Source of the DNA: Rhodococcus rhodochrous | Lineage (GTDB): Bacteria > Actinomycetota > Actinomycetes > Mycobacteriales > Mycobacteriaceae | NCBI RefSeq assembly: GCF_014854695.1 | Contig: NZ_CP027557.1 | Span: 3,534,001-3,598,000, forward strand | DNA: 64,000 bases | Reading direction: 5' to 3' | Translations under genes and position numbers: made by a program | Shown: piece after piece, positions 21,370 through 29,874 of the stretch | Numbering within the stretch: position 1 is the stretch's first letter | Layout of the letters: each line of letters opens with the position of its first letter | The notes under the pieces: generated by a model | The model's database searches: none | What the model was told of the DNA's origin: nothing | Seen by the model: only the letters and a program-made list of their open reading frames with translations

Positions 21370-22613
21370 AGATCTTGCTCGTCTCATGGGAGTACCCACC
21401 CGTCGTCGTCGGCGGCCTGGGCAGACACGTCCACCACCTCGCCACCGAACTCGCCGCGGCGGGCAACGAAGTGGTGGTGCTGTCACGTCGCCCAACCGGC
21501 ACCGATGCGTCGACCCACCCCACGATCAGCCACATCACCGACGGCGTGCTCGTGGTGGCGGTCGCGGAGGACGCACCCCACTTCGACTTCGGCGAGGACA
21601 TGATCGCCTGGACTTTGGCGATGGGCCACGCGATGGTCCGCGCCGGGATCGGACTGAGCCGCGGCGGTATCGGCGAGGGCTGGTATCCGGACGTCGTCCA
21701 CGCCCACGACTGGCTCGTCGCCCACCCGGCGATCGCGCTGGCCGAGTACTTCGACGTGCCGCTCGTGTCGACCCTGCACGCGACCGAGGCCGGTCGCCAC
21801 AGCGGCTGGCTGTCGGGCCGGATCAACCGCCAGGTGCATTCCGTCGAGTGGTGGCTCGCCAACGAATCCGACCGTCTCATCACGTGTTCGGCGTCGATGC
21901 ACGACGAGGTCACCGAGTTGTACGGTCCGGATCTGCCGGAGATCTCGGTGATCCGCAACGGCATCGACATCACCACCTGGTCGTACCGCGACCGCGAACC
22001 GCGTCCCGGGCCGGCACGACTGCTGTACGTCGGTCGCCTCGAATACGAGAAGGGTGTGCAGGACGCGATCGCCGCGCTCCCCCGCATCCGCCGCTCGCAT
22101 TCCGGCACGACCCTCGTGGTCGCCGGTGAGGGCACCCAGTTCGAGTGGCTGCGCGAGCAGGCACGCGTGCACCGCGTCGCGCGCTCGGTGAGTTTCCTCG
22201 GCAACCTCGACCACACCGAACTGCTCGGTTGGCTGCACGGCGCCGACGCGATCGTGCTGCCGAGCCGGTACGAGCCGTTCGGCATCATCGCCCTCGAGGC
22301 CGCGGCGGCGGGTACCCCGCTCATCGCGTCCACCGCCGGTGGCCTGGGCGAAGCCGTGGTCGACGGCGTGACCGGACTGTCGTTCCGGCCCGGCGACGTG
22401 GCCGGACTCGTCTCGGCCGTCCGGGAAACCCTCGACGACCCCGAGGCCGCGCAGGTGCGTGCGCGGGCCGCCCGAGCACGACTGACCGACGACTTCGACT
22501 GGCGCCGCGTCGCCGAGGAGACCGCGCAGGTCTACTCGTCGGCGAAGCGGCGGGTGCGTCACCCGCTTGCACGCCCCACGATCCCCCAACGTCCCCTCCC
22601 GGACCGCGGATGA
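21366..22613 (+). CDS. GT4 alpha-glucan glucosyltransferase (Rv3032-like)
   Basis: A retaining glycosyltransferase family 4 protein, 415 residues, GT-B fold. The N-terminal donor loop is PPVVVGGLGRHVHHLA, and the second half has LLYVGRLEYEKG and the EPFGIIALEAAAAGTP motif (E-x7-E type) that contacts the nucleotide sugar. The mycobacterial counterpart elongates alpha-1,4-glucan for MGLP and glycogen. ATG 21366 overlaps the GH57 stop (ATGA), and the next gene starts within its own stop codon. Confidence 0.93.
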   Translation: MKILLVSWEYPPVVVGGLGRHVHHLATELAAAGNEVVVLSRRPTGTDASTHPTISHITDGVLVVAVAEDAPHFDFGEDMIAWTLAMGHAMVRAGIGLSRGGIGEGWYPDVVHAHDWLVAHPAIALAEYFDVPLVSTLHATEAGRHSGWLSGRINRQVHSVEWWLANESDRLITCSASMHDEVTELYGPDLPEISVIRNGIDITTWSYRDREPRPGPARLLYVGRLEYEKGVQDAIAALPRIRRSHSGTTLVVAGEGTQFEWLREQARVHRVARSVSFLGNLDHTELLGWLHGADAIVLPSRYEPFGIIALEAAAAGTPLIASTAGGLGEAVVDGVTGLSFRPGDVAGLVSAVRETLDDPEAAQVRARAARARLTDDFDWRRVAEETAQVYSSAKRRVRHPLARPTIPQRPLPDRG

Positions 22614-23152
22614 ACGAGCAGCACACGGTCCAGGTCGAGCGCCTCGCACCGCACGAATCCGATCTCGTCGCCGTCACCGAACTGCTCAACGCGGTCTACG
22701 CGGTGGCCGAGGACGGCATGTGGGTGCCGGGCACCACGCGGACCGACACGGACGAGATCACCCGGTACGCGCAGGAGGGCAGCATACGCATCGCCCGCTC
22801 GCACGGCCGGGTGGTCGGCTGCATCCGCGTGACCCCGGTCGACGCGACGACGGCCGAGTTCGGGATGCTCGCCTCCGACCCGAAAGTCCGCGGCACGGGC
22901 GTCGGCCGCCTCCTGATCGACACCGTCGAGACGGAGTTCGCCGAGCGAGGTTTCGAGACGATGCAACTCGAGGTGATCCGTCCGCGCGACACCTCACACG
23001 AGTCGAAGGTGTTCCTCGACCGGCTCTACACCCGGCTCGGGTACGTGCCGGAGGAGCCCGCGCCCCTCGATACGCGCCATCCGGAACTCGTTCAGGTGCT
23101 TGCGGTTCCGTGCGAGACGGTCGTGTATCGGAAGGCTCTGCGCCGATCCTGA
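22610..23152 (+). CDS. GNAT N-acetyltransferase, fourth gene of the MGLP-type operon
   Basis: A 180-residue GNAT protein. The acetyl-CoA loop is VRGTGVGRLLID (R-x-x-G-x-G form) after the beta-4 strand AEFGMLASD, with a C-terminal FLDRLYTRLGYV. ATG 22610 overlaps the GT4 stop by 4 bases, so it is co-translated with the glucan genes. I do not recall an equivalent gene at this spot in mycobacteria. It could modify a sugar, a precursor amine or a protein; the sequence does not tell. It converges on the amidase with a gap of only 12 bases. Confidence 0.8.
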   Translation: MNEQHTVQVERLAPHESDLVAVTELLNAVYAVAEDGMWVPGTTRTDTDEITRYAQEGSIRIARSHGRVVGCIRVTPVDATTAEFGMLASDPKVRGTGVGRLLIDTVETEFAERGFETMQLEVIRPRDTSHESKVFLDRLYTRLGYVPEEPAPLDTRHPELVQVLAVPCETVVYRKALRRS

Positions 23153-23164
23153 GTCGACTCCGTC

Positions 23165-24667
23165 TCAGGACGCGGTGCGCAACTCGGCGGGAGCGAGCGG
23201 CGGCTGCCGATCGAACCACGGCCGGGCCTTTTCGAGTTCGCCTGCGAGGGCGAGGAGCAGGCCCTCCCCACCGAGTGGGCCGACGAACTGCACCCCGAGC
23301 GGCAGACCGGACGCCGTCCAGTGCAACGGCACCGAGATCGCCGGGCGTCCGGTGATATTGGCCAGCTGCGTGTAGGGGGTGCGGCCCAGATTGTCGTCCA
23401 CCACCCGGTCGATGAAACCGGCCCGGGTCGCGATCCACGCGGTGCGGGTACGCAGGAGCGCCTCGCCGGCACGCCGCATCCAGCGGGGCGTGTCGAGTTC
23501 GCCGATGCGCGACGGCGGGAAGGCGAGTGTCGGCGTGAGCAGCAGATCGTAACGTTCGTGGAACTGCGCGAGACCGCTCGCGTACTCGGCCCAGCGGGCA
23601 TGTGCCGCAATGTAGTCCGACGCCGAGGTCGCCTTGCCCACGGCGGCGATGATGCGGGTGTCGAACTCGAAGTCCTCGGGTCGCGCTCCGGTGAGACGGC
23701 AGGCCTTGGCGACCTCCGCGGCGGCCGTGGCGAACCACATGGTGAGGAAGTCCTCGGCGAGGCGCCGTTCGTCGATACCCGTCGAGGCGGGTTCGACGTG
23801 ATGGCCGAGTTCCTCGAGCACCGCGACGGCAGCATCGACCGCGGCCTTCGCCTCCTGATCGACCGGCGTCCCGATCGGTGACGCGGTCTCGTATCCGATC
23901 CGCAACCGCTTCGGCGCCGAGCGCGCGGCCTCCGCATACGACTGCGCACGCTCGACGAGATACGGCCCACCCGCATACGGACCCGCCATGACGTCGAGGA
24001 AGGCAGCGGCGTCGCGCACCGTCCGGCAGATCACCCCGTTGGTGGCCGCCCCGTGCAGCGGTTCCCCGCCGCGCATACCGGTGGGCACGAGTCCGCGACC
24101 GGGCTTGAGCCCGAGGAGCCCGCAGCAGGCGGCGGGAATGCGGATGGAGCCGCCTCCGTCGCTCGCTCCCGCAGCGGGAACGACGCCGGCCGCGACCGCC
24201 GCGGCGGAACCACCCGACGACCCGCCCGGCGTCACCGACGGATCCCACGGGTTGCGGGTGGCCCCGAAGGCCTCGGGTTCGGTGATGCCCTTCGCCCCGA
24301 ACTCGGGGGTGTTGGTCTTGGCGAACGGGACCAGGCCCGCTCCGAGCCACCGGTCGACGATCACCGAGTTCTCGTCCATCGGCAGGTCCGCGAGGACGCG
24401 GGAACCGCAGGAGGTCGGCTCACCGGCCAGATCCTGCCCCAGATCCTTGAGCAGGAACGGCACCCCGGCGAACGGACCGTCGAGCGGTTCGCGTGCCCGG
24501 ACACGGGCCTTGTCGTCGAGCCTGCGGACGACGGTGTTCAGTGTCGGTTCGACCGTGTCGAGCCGCGCGATCGCGGTCTCGAGCAGTTCGCTCGCCGACA
24601 CCTGCCCTGTCGCGACGAGTTCGGCGAGGCCGGTCGCGTCGTGACTCCGATACTCCGAGTACTCCAT
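23165..24667 (-). CDS. Amidase (amidase-signature family)
   Basis: Hydrolyses carboxamides; 500 residues. The amidase signature contains GGSSGGSAAAVAAG followed by GSDGGGS-like ASDGGGSIRIPAA, which provides the cis-Ser and nucleophile Ser; the catalytic Lys is in the VPFLLKDL strand near residue 70. The C-terminal half varies among families, so the substrate is open (aryl or aliphatic amide, nitrile-derived amide). ATG 24667 is the start; the open frame upstream to 24799 overlaps the acyltransferase gene and is unlikely. No nitrile hydratase genes are near. It interrupts an otherwise mycobacteria-like gene order. Confidence 0.92.
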   Translation of the reverse strand: MEYSEYRSHDATGLAELVATGQVSASELLETAIARLDTVEPTLNTVVRRLDDKARVRAREPLDGPFAGVPFLLKDLGQDLAGEPTSCGSRVLADLPMDENSVIVDRWLGAGLVPFAKTNTPEFGAKGITEPEAFGATRNPWDPSVTPGGSSGGSAAAVAAGVVPAAGASDGGGSIRIPAACCGLLGLKPGRGLVPTGMRGGEPLHGAATNGVICRTVRDAAAFLDVMAGPYAGGPYLVERAQSYAEAARSAPKRLRIGYETASPIGTPVDQEAKAAVDAAVAVLEELGHHVEPASTGIDERRLAEDFLTMWFATAAAEVAKACRLTGARPEDFEFDTRIIAAVGKATSASDYIAAHARWAEYASGLAQFHERYDLLLTPTLAFPPSRIGELDTPRWMRRAGEALLRTRTAWIATRAGFIDRVVDDNLGRTPYTQLANITGRPAISVPLHWTASGLPLGVQFVGPLGGEGLLLALAGELEKARPWFDRQPPLAPAELRTAS

Positions 24668-24699
24668 TGCTGTCCCCCGACAGTGTCCGGCCCGCGTCG

Positions 24700-25458
24700 C
24701 TACTGGTGCACGTCCGCGGGCGTGTCTCCCGACTTCTTCCGTGCGATATCGGCGAGCGCCGCTTCCCGGGCGGCACGCTCGGCAGCGGCGCTCTCCCACG
24801 CCACCTTACGGTTCTTGACGACCTTGGCGGGCGAACCCACCGCGATACTGAAATCGGGGATGTCGCCCTTGACGACCGCGTGCGCTCCGAGCACCGAACC
24901 GCGGCCGACCCGGGTGCCGCGGAGCACGGTCACCTTCGCGGCGATCCAGGTGTCCGGACCGATCCGGACGGGGCTCTTCACGATGCCCTGGTCCTTGATC
25001 GGGTAGGTGACGTCCTCGGTGCGGTGGTCGAAGTCGCAGATGTAGCACCAGTCGGCGACCAGCGTGGATGCGCCGATCTCGATGTCGAGATAGGTGTTGA
25101 CGACGTTGTCCTTGCCGAAGACGACCTTGTCGCCGATCCGGAGCGAGCCCTCGTGGCAGCGGATGGCGTTGCCGTCGCCGATGTGGACCCAGCGGCCGAT
25201 CTCGAGGCGCGACAGTTCGGGAGTCGCGTGGATCTCGACGTTCTTGCCCAGGAAGACCATGCCGCGCAGCACCACGTGCGGATTGGCCAGGCGGAACTTC
25301 GCCAGGCGGTAGTACCGGACCAGGTACCAGGGCGTGTACGCCTTGTTGTCCAGCACCCACTTCAGAGAGGACAGCGTCAGGAATCGTGCCTGTTCGGGAT
25401 CCCTGCGACGGGACCCGCGCCACCTCGCCGTCAGAGGTGCACCCCACATGCTCGTCAT
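24700..25458 (-). CDS. Hexapeptide-repeat acyltransferase (Rv3034c-like)
   Basis: A left-handed beta-helix acyltransferase, 252 residues. Hexapeptide repeats with hydrophobic i positions run from about residue 75 to 210 (for example IGDKVVFG, IGPDTW, VGRGSVLGAHAVV). The N-terminal 60 residues are helical and basic, as in the mycobacterial homologue proposed to act in acetylation of MGLP. Acetyl transfer to a sugar hydroxyl is plausible. TAGGCT lies 6 nt before ATG 25458, predicting a leaderless mRNA. It ends 32 bp before the amidase start, in the same direction. Confidence 0.85.
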   Translation of the reverse strand: MTSMWGAPLTARWRGSRRRDPEQARFLTLSSLKWVLDNKAYTPWYLVRYYRLAKFRLANPHVVLRGMVFLGKNVEIHATPELSRLEIGRWVHIGDGNAIRCHEGSLRIGDKVVFGKDNVVNTYLDIEIGASTLVADWCYICDFDHRTEDVTYPIKDQGIVKSPVRIGPDTWIAAKVTVLRGTRVGRGSVLGAHAVVKGDIPDFSIAVGSPAKVVKNRKVAWESAAAERAAREAALADIARKKSGDTPADVHQ

Positions 25459-25464
25459 AGGGGC

Positions 25465-25470
25465 AGCCTA
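25465..25470 (-). promoter_or_regulatory. -10 element TAGGCT, predicted leaderless start
   Basis: TAGGCT is spaced 6 bases from ATG 25458 of the hexapeptide acyltransferase gene. Confidence 0.5.
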
Positions 25471-25551
25471 CGGTCCGCCTCGTTCGCGGCTCACGACCCC
25501 CGGCCCGATACGCTGACACGTCGAATCGTTCGCCTGTGGAGGAGTTGAGTG

Positions 25552-26868
25552 ATGCGGGGTGTCCTGCGGACCGCGGTCCCGGCGCTGACGGTGGTCTTCG
25601 CGCTGAGCGCGTGCGGCGGTGGGGCCGGCACCGACGACGTGTTGTCGAGTGGTGGCTGGCCGGGACGGCACTCCGATGCCCGCAACAGCAACACCGCGAC
25701 CGCCGAGAGCGTCGACGACCTCGCGCCCGGCTGGACGCGTCCGCTGGGCGGCCCGGTCGGCTCCCCCGCCGGCATCGCGGCCAACGGTCAGATCTCGGTG
25801 ACGGCCGGGACGGAAGCCGGATGCAATCTGTTCTCCTTCCAGATGGACACGGGCCGCAAGCGCTGGTGCACGCGTCTCGCCCCGGCCGTCACGACGATCA
25901 CGCCCGTCTCCGACGGCGTCGCGAACATCTACGTCGGTGAGGACGGCGGACTGCTGTCGTTCAACGAGCACGGCCAGCGTCGCTGGCGCATTCCCGTGAG
26001 CGGCAGCCCCCGCAGCGCACAGTTCACCTCCGACGGAAGCTTGTTGGTGGTCACGCATTTCGGTCAGGTCAACGTCGTCGACCCGCAGACGGGACACCTC
26101 GAGGCACCGCTGTTCGATCTCGTGCCGGTGCCGACCGTCGAGGACGGACAGAACCTGCCGCGACTCGCGAGCGATCACGGTCTGCCCGCCTGCTTCGGTG
26201 GCTCGGCGGACTGCCCGGTCGCCACCACCCCGGCCGTCGACACCTCCACCGACCGCGTCTTCGTCACAGTGTGGCGTCCGGGTGCGGACAGGTCTGCGCT
26301 CGTGGCGGTGCGCTACACGGCCGGTGACGACGCCGTGGTGTCCGAGGAGTGGTCGGTACCCGACCTCCCCGGAGGTGCGGTGACGAGTCCGGTTCTGTCC
26401 GCGGACGGTTCGACCGTCTACGTCCACGACGGGGAGGGTGCCCTGTGGGCGCTCGACACCGAGACGGGCGAAGCGCGATGGACCCACGAGACCGGCCGTC
26501 CCACGGCGCTCGGTCCCGCCGTCACCGAGGACGGACTGCTGCTCCTCGCGTCGGCCGACGGCAGCGCCCCGCTGACGACCCTGCGCGACGCCGGCGACAG
26601 CGTCGAGGTCGAGTGGGAACGGGCGGACGTGACCCCGTACGGTGCGCCGGCGGTGACCGCCGACGGCCGGGCCTATGTGGTCGTCGACGGCGATCAGGGT
26701 CTCGCAGCGGCGGTGCTCGATCTCACGGACGGCGCGACGCTCGAGGAGGAACCGCTCGATCCCTCCACCGGATTGCCGGTCGGCACCGGCGTCGGCCCGG
26801 GCGGGGAGTTCGTGATCACGACCCTCGACGGCGACGTGGTGGTGCTGCGCGAACCGCAGTCCGTGTGA
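25552..26868 (+). CDS. Beta-propeller (PQQ-like repeat) lipoprotein
   Basis: A 438-residue exported protein. The signal peptide ends in the lipobox LSAC (Cys about residue 22). The rest is a chain of WD/PQQ-type blades with repeats such as VYVHDGEGALWALDTETGEARW and INVVDPQTG-like strands. No PQQ-binding dehydrogenase signature is complete, so a structural or sensing role outside the membrane is more likely than enzyme activity. It corresponds to Rv3035. ATG 25552 follows GGAGG at 25538-25542; a GTG one codon upstream (25549) is also possible. It converges with the next gene over a short hairpin. Confidence 0.85.
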   Translation: MRGVLRTAVPALTVVFALSACGGGAGTDDVLSSGGWPGRHSDARNSNTATAESVDDLAPGWTRPLGGPVGSPAGIAANGQISVTAGTEAGCNLFSFQMDTGRKRWCTRLAPAVTTITPVSDGVANIYVGEDGGLLSFNEHGQRRWRIPVSGSPRSAQFTSDGSLLVVTHFGQVNVVDPQTGHLEAPLFDLVPVPTVEDGQNLPRLASDHGLPACFGGSADCPVATTPAVDTSTDRVFVTVWRPGADRSALVAVRYTAGDDAVVSEEWSVPDLPGGAVTSPVLSADGSTVYVHDGEGALWALDTETGEARWTHETGRPTALGPAVTEDGLLLLASADGSAPLTTLRDAGDSVEVEWERADVTPYGAPAVTADGRAYVVVDGDQGLAAAVLDLTDGATLEEEPLDPSTGLPVGTGVGPGGEFVITTLDGDVVVLREPQSV

Positions 26869-26874
26869 GGACAG

Positions 26875-26892
26875 CCGCCCGGGTGAGGGCGG
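26875..26892. terminator. Short bidirectional hairpin
   Basis: ccgccc (26875-26880) and gggcgg (26887-26892) around a 6-base loop fill most of the 24-bp gap between two convergent stop codons. It is short and only moderately convincing. Confidence 0.4.
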
Positions 26893-28050
26893 TCAGCGCG
26901 ACGGCGTGCAGACGAAGGCTTCCGGCGTCCGGCCGATGCGGGTGAGCACCACGCTGAGCGATGCCGACCCGCGCAGCTTCAGGCGCGGACGCAACACCGC
27001 AGGGTCGACGTCGACGCCCCGCACGAGGATCTCGACCGCGCCGCAATCGTGGCGAGCGAGCGCCTGACGGAGCGTCTTCTCGCTGTACTTGAGACGCTCG
27101 ACGATCCGGAAACCCCGTACTCCGTCGGGCAGGCTGTCGCCGGTGAGATAGGCGATCCGCGGGTCGAGTTGCCACAGTCCGTGGGCTGCGGCGTAGTGGC
27201 GGACGAGACCGGCACGCACGATCGCACCGTCCGGGTCGACGATCCACTCCCCCGGCTCCCGTTCCGGGATGTCGTCGTCCGCGGCGTCGGTGATCTCGAA
27301 ACCGGTTCCGTCCGAACGCAGTACCGCAGCCCGTCGGCGCACACCGGGAGTGCTCAGTCCCGGCGAGTACAGGCACGCTTCGCGGACTCCGCCGTCGAGC
27401 GAGACGACCTCGACCTCACCGGCCCAGTCGAGCGAATCGAAATCCAGTCCCGGTGCGCACTTCACGGCGAGATCGCGGCCCGCGTAGGCGTCGAGGAGGT
27501 CGGGCAGCGGTGGCTGCAACGCCGCCGGATCGTGAGTTCGTCGCCCGCCCGAACGGCGTGCGGGATCAGCGATGACCGTGGTGCCCCGCGTGACCGGACG
27601 CAGGGCGTCGGCACGCAGGAGGTACGCCCCGGGGACGTTGTGCGCGGCCATCGCCAGACGCACGTCGTCGAGATCGCTGCCGATCACGGTCTCGGCGACC
27701 CCGACGAGTTCGGTGAGTTCGGCGCCGATCGAACACGTCACGTCGTGCACTGTGCGGCCGCGCAACCGTCGGGCGCGGTGGGCCGCGACACGCGTGGGCG
27801 TCGACTGCTGCAGAGCGTCGTCGGTGAGCACCCACCCTGCGCCGCCGGCGATCTTCGCCTCCGCCTTGCGCCGCAGGAGGACGGTTTCGACGAGCATTCC
27901 GGCACGATCACCGAAACGCGTACGCGCCCAGCCGATGTCGGCAAGACGCGTACGCGTCGACAGTTCCCGGTCGGCGACGCTCGCGAGAGCGTCGCGGCCG
28001 TCGTCCGACGTCAGGTACTCGACGTCGGCGAGGGTGAAGTCGTAGCCCAA
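26893..28050 (-). CDS. THUMP-like-domain class I methyltransferase (Rv3037c-like)
   Basis: A 385-residue protein with an N-terminal helical region, a Rossmann methyltransferase core (VHDVTCSIGAELTEL as motif I, GSDLDDVRLAMAAHN), a DPARRSGGRR block in place of the usual motif IV, and a C-terminal THUMP-like domain. This resembles proteins thought to methylate RNA or, in the mycobacterial MGLP locus, sugars; the DPAR block fits an N-methyltransferase-type loop. The substrate is uncertain. The start is TTG 28050, directly abutting the TAG of the upstream methyltransferase gene (0-nt gap), so coupling is likely. Confidence 0.8.
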   Translation of the reverse strand: MGYDFTLADVEYLTSDDGRDALASVADRELSTRTRLADIGWARTRFGDRAGMLVETVLLRRKAEAKIAGGAGWVLTDDALQQSTPTRVAAHRARRLRGRTVHDVTCSIGAELTELVGVAETVIGSDLDDVRLAMAAHNVPGAYLLRADALRPVTRGTTVIADPARRSGGRRTHDPAALQPPLPDLLDAYAGRDLAVKCAPGLDFDSLDWAGEVEVVSLDGGVREACLYSPGLSTPGVRRRAAVLRSDGTGFEITDAADDDIPEREPGEWIVDPDGAIVRAGLVRHYAAAHGLWQLDPRIAYLTGDSLPDGVRGFRIVERLKYSEKTLRQALARHDCGAVEILVRGVDVDPAVLRPRLKLRGSASLSVVLTRIGRTPEAFVCTPSR

Positions 28051-29028
28051 CTACTTGCCGGGCTTCACACCGGTGATCATGACGTTGTAGAAGAAGCTGC
28101 GGGGCACGACGTGCTTGAGGATGTTCTCGTCGACCCAGCTCAGCGTCTTCCAGCCACCGAAGGCGAACTTCGCCCAGTTCCAGCCCAGCTTCTCCTGCGG
28201 GACGGCGGCCTCGAAGGTGCGCACCGGCCAGCCGAGCAGGGCCGCGGCGAACTCCTCGCTCGATGCCTCGACCTCGACGGCTCCGGCCGAGGAGGCCAGC
28301 TTCTCGAGATCGGAAGGATCGAAGGTGTGCAGATCGACGACGGCCTCGAGGGCGGCCGCCCGGGAGGACTCGTCGAGCTCGGTCTGCGGACGACGCCAGT
28401 CGCGCAGGAAGGGCAGCTTGGTGATGTTGGTGGTGGCCTCCCACGTGACCCGGCCGAGCATGCGGGCGTAGAAGTTGCCGATCGTGCTGGGCTCACCGGC
28501 GAAGACGAACCGGCCGCCGGGCTTGAGCACGCGCAGCACCTCGCGCAGCGACTGCTCGACGTCCGGGATGTGGTGCAGCACGGCATGTCCGACCACGAGG
28601 TCGAAGGTGTCGTCGTCGTACGGAATGGTCTCGGCGTCGGCGACGCGGCCGTCGACGTCGAGCCCGAGGTTCTCGGCGTTGCGCAGCGCGACCTTCACCA
28701 TGCCGGGCGACAGGTCGGTCACCGAACCGGTCTTCGCGACCCCGCCCTGCATGAGGTTGAGGAGGAAGAAACCCGTGCCGCAGCCGAGTTCGAGTGCGCG
28801 CTCGTAGGGCAGCGGCTGATCGCCGGCCGCGGCGACGAACCGGCCCTTGGCGTAGTCGATGCACCGCTCGTCGTACGAGATGGACCACTTCTCGTCGTAC
28901 GTCTCGGCTTCCCAGTCGTGGTAGAGCACCTGGGCGAGCTTGGTGTCCTCGAGCGCGGCTGCGACCTCTTCGGCAGTGGCGTGCGGATTCGGCACGGGGT
29001 CGACCCCGTCGGTCCTGCTGGCAGTCAT
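28051..29028 (-). CDS. SAM-dependent methyltransferase (Rv3038c-like)
   Basis: A 325-residue class I methyltransferase. The core runs ALELGCGTGFFLLNL (motif I), TDLSPGMV, and DLVVGHAVLHHIPD (post-motif with HH), then VLKPGGRFVFAGEP. The C-terminal 120 residues are a separate helical part ending ITGVKPGK. The substrate is unknown; such proteins methylate lipids, quinone-like or sugar hydroxyls. TAGGAT lies 6 nt before ATG 29028, predicting a leaderless mRNA. It is followed without a gap by the THUMP-like gene. Confidence 0.85.
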   Translation of the reverse strand: MTASRTDGVDPVPNPHATAEEVAAALEDTKLAQVLYHDWEAETYDEKWSISYDERCIDYAKGRFVAAAGDQPLPYERALELGCGTGFFLLNLMQGGVAKTGSVTDLSPGMVKVALRNAENLGLDVDGRVADAETIPYDDDTFDLVVGHAVLHHIPDVEQSLREVLRVLKPGGRFVFAGEPSTIGNFYARMLGRVTWEATTNITKLPFLRDWRRPQTELDESSRAAALEAVVDLHTFDPSDLEKLASSAGAVEVEASSEEFAAALLGWPVRTFEAAVPQEKLGWNWAKFAFGGWKTLSWVDENILKHVVPRSFFYNVMITGVKPGK

Positions 29029-29034
29029 GCGGTG

Positions 29035-29040
29035 ATCCTA
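29035..29040 (-). promoter_or_regulatory. -10 element TAGGAT, predicted leaderless start
   Basis: TAGGAT is spaced 6 bases from ATG 29028. Confidence 0.5.
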
Positions 29041-29081
29041 CTCATCGGTAAGCTGTGGACAAGTGCAGGTGCCGGTCGGCA

Positions 29082-29861
29082 TCACTCACCGACGAACTTC
29101 GCCTTGCCCGGCCCGTTCTCGATGAACGATTCGAGGCCGATGGTGCGGTCCTTCGTGGCGAACAGCGCGGCGAAGACGTGCTGTTCGATCTTCAGACCCG
29201 TATCCAGATCGGTGTCGAGGCCCTGGTCGATCGCGGCCTTCGCAGCGGCGAGCGCGCGCGAGGCGGCACCGGTGAACTGCCCGGCCCAGCGACGCGCAGC
29301 CTCGTAGACGTCGTCGGGGGCGACGACCTCGTCGACCAGACCGATCGACAGGGCCTCGTCGGCGCCGACGAAACGACCGGTGAAGACGAGATCCTTCGCC
29401 TTCGCCGGGCCGACGAGCCGAGCCAGTCGCTGGGTGCCACCGCCACCGGGGATGATGCCCAGCAGGATCTCGGGCGTGCCGAGCTTGACGTTGTCGCCGA
29501 CGATGCGCCGGTCGGCGCCGAGGGCGAGCTCGAGGCCACCGCCGAGGGCGTAACCGGTGATCGCGGCGACAGTGGGCTTGGGGATGTCGGCGATCGAGCC
29601 GAGGGCCGACTGCAGGTCGTCGACGATCTCGCTCATCTGCACGTAGCTCAGGTCGGCCATCTCCTTGATGTCGGCGCCGGCCGCGAACACCTTCTCGCCG
29701 CCGTAGACGATCACCGACTTCACGTCGGATCGGACGGTCGCCTCGCGCGCAGCGGCCCGGATCTCCTCTTGGAGCTGCCGGTTCAATGCGTTCATCGGGG
29801 GGCGGTCGAGACGGATGGTGCCGATGCCGTCGGAGACGTCGAGGGTCACGAATTCAGCCAT
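29082..29861 (-). CDS. Enoyl-CoA hydratase/isomerase family protein (EchA17-like)
   Basis: A crotonase-fold protein, 259 residues, probably acting on an enoyl-CoA in fatty-acid or related degradation. The oxyanion-hole strands are KVFAAGADIKEM and ALGGGLELALGAD, and the first catalytic Glu is in TPEILLGIIPGGGGTQRL. At the second Glu position the sequence reads AKDLVFTG, with Asp instead, so the reaction may be slower or differ from classic hydration. ATG 29861 has TAGGCT 7 nt upstream, so the longer frame to 29954 is rejected. That element overlaps the stop of the Nudix gene. Confidence 0.9.
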   Translation of the reverse strand: MAEFVTLDVSDGIGTIRLDRPPMNALNRQLQEEIRAAAREATVRSDVKSVIVYGGEKVFAAGADIKEMADLSYVQMSEIVDDLQSALGSIADIPKPTVAAITGYALGGGLELALGADRRIVGDNVKLGTPEILLGIIPGGGGTQRLARLVGPAKAKDLVFTGRFVGADEALSIGLVDEVVAPDDVYEAARRWAGQFTGAASRALAAAKAAIDQGLDTDLDTGLKIEQHVFAALFATKDRTIGLESFIENGPGKAKFVGE

Positions 29862-29868
29862 GGTCCTC

Positions 29869-29874
29869 AGCCTA
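29869..29874 (-). promoter_or_regulatory. -10 element TAGGCT, predicted leaderless start
   Basis: TAGGCT is spaced 7 bases from ATG 29861 and overlaps the stop codon of the upstream Nudix gene. Confidence 0.45.

Noticed and set aside
27049-29307. 752-residue open frame on the plus strand
   Set aside because: It runs antisense to three well-supported minus-strand genes (THUMP-like, methyltransferase, hydratase).
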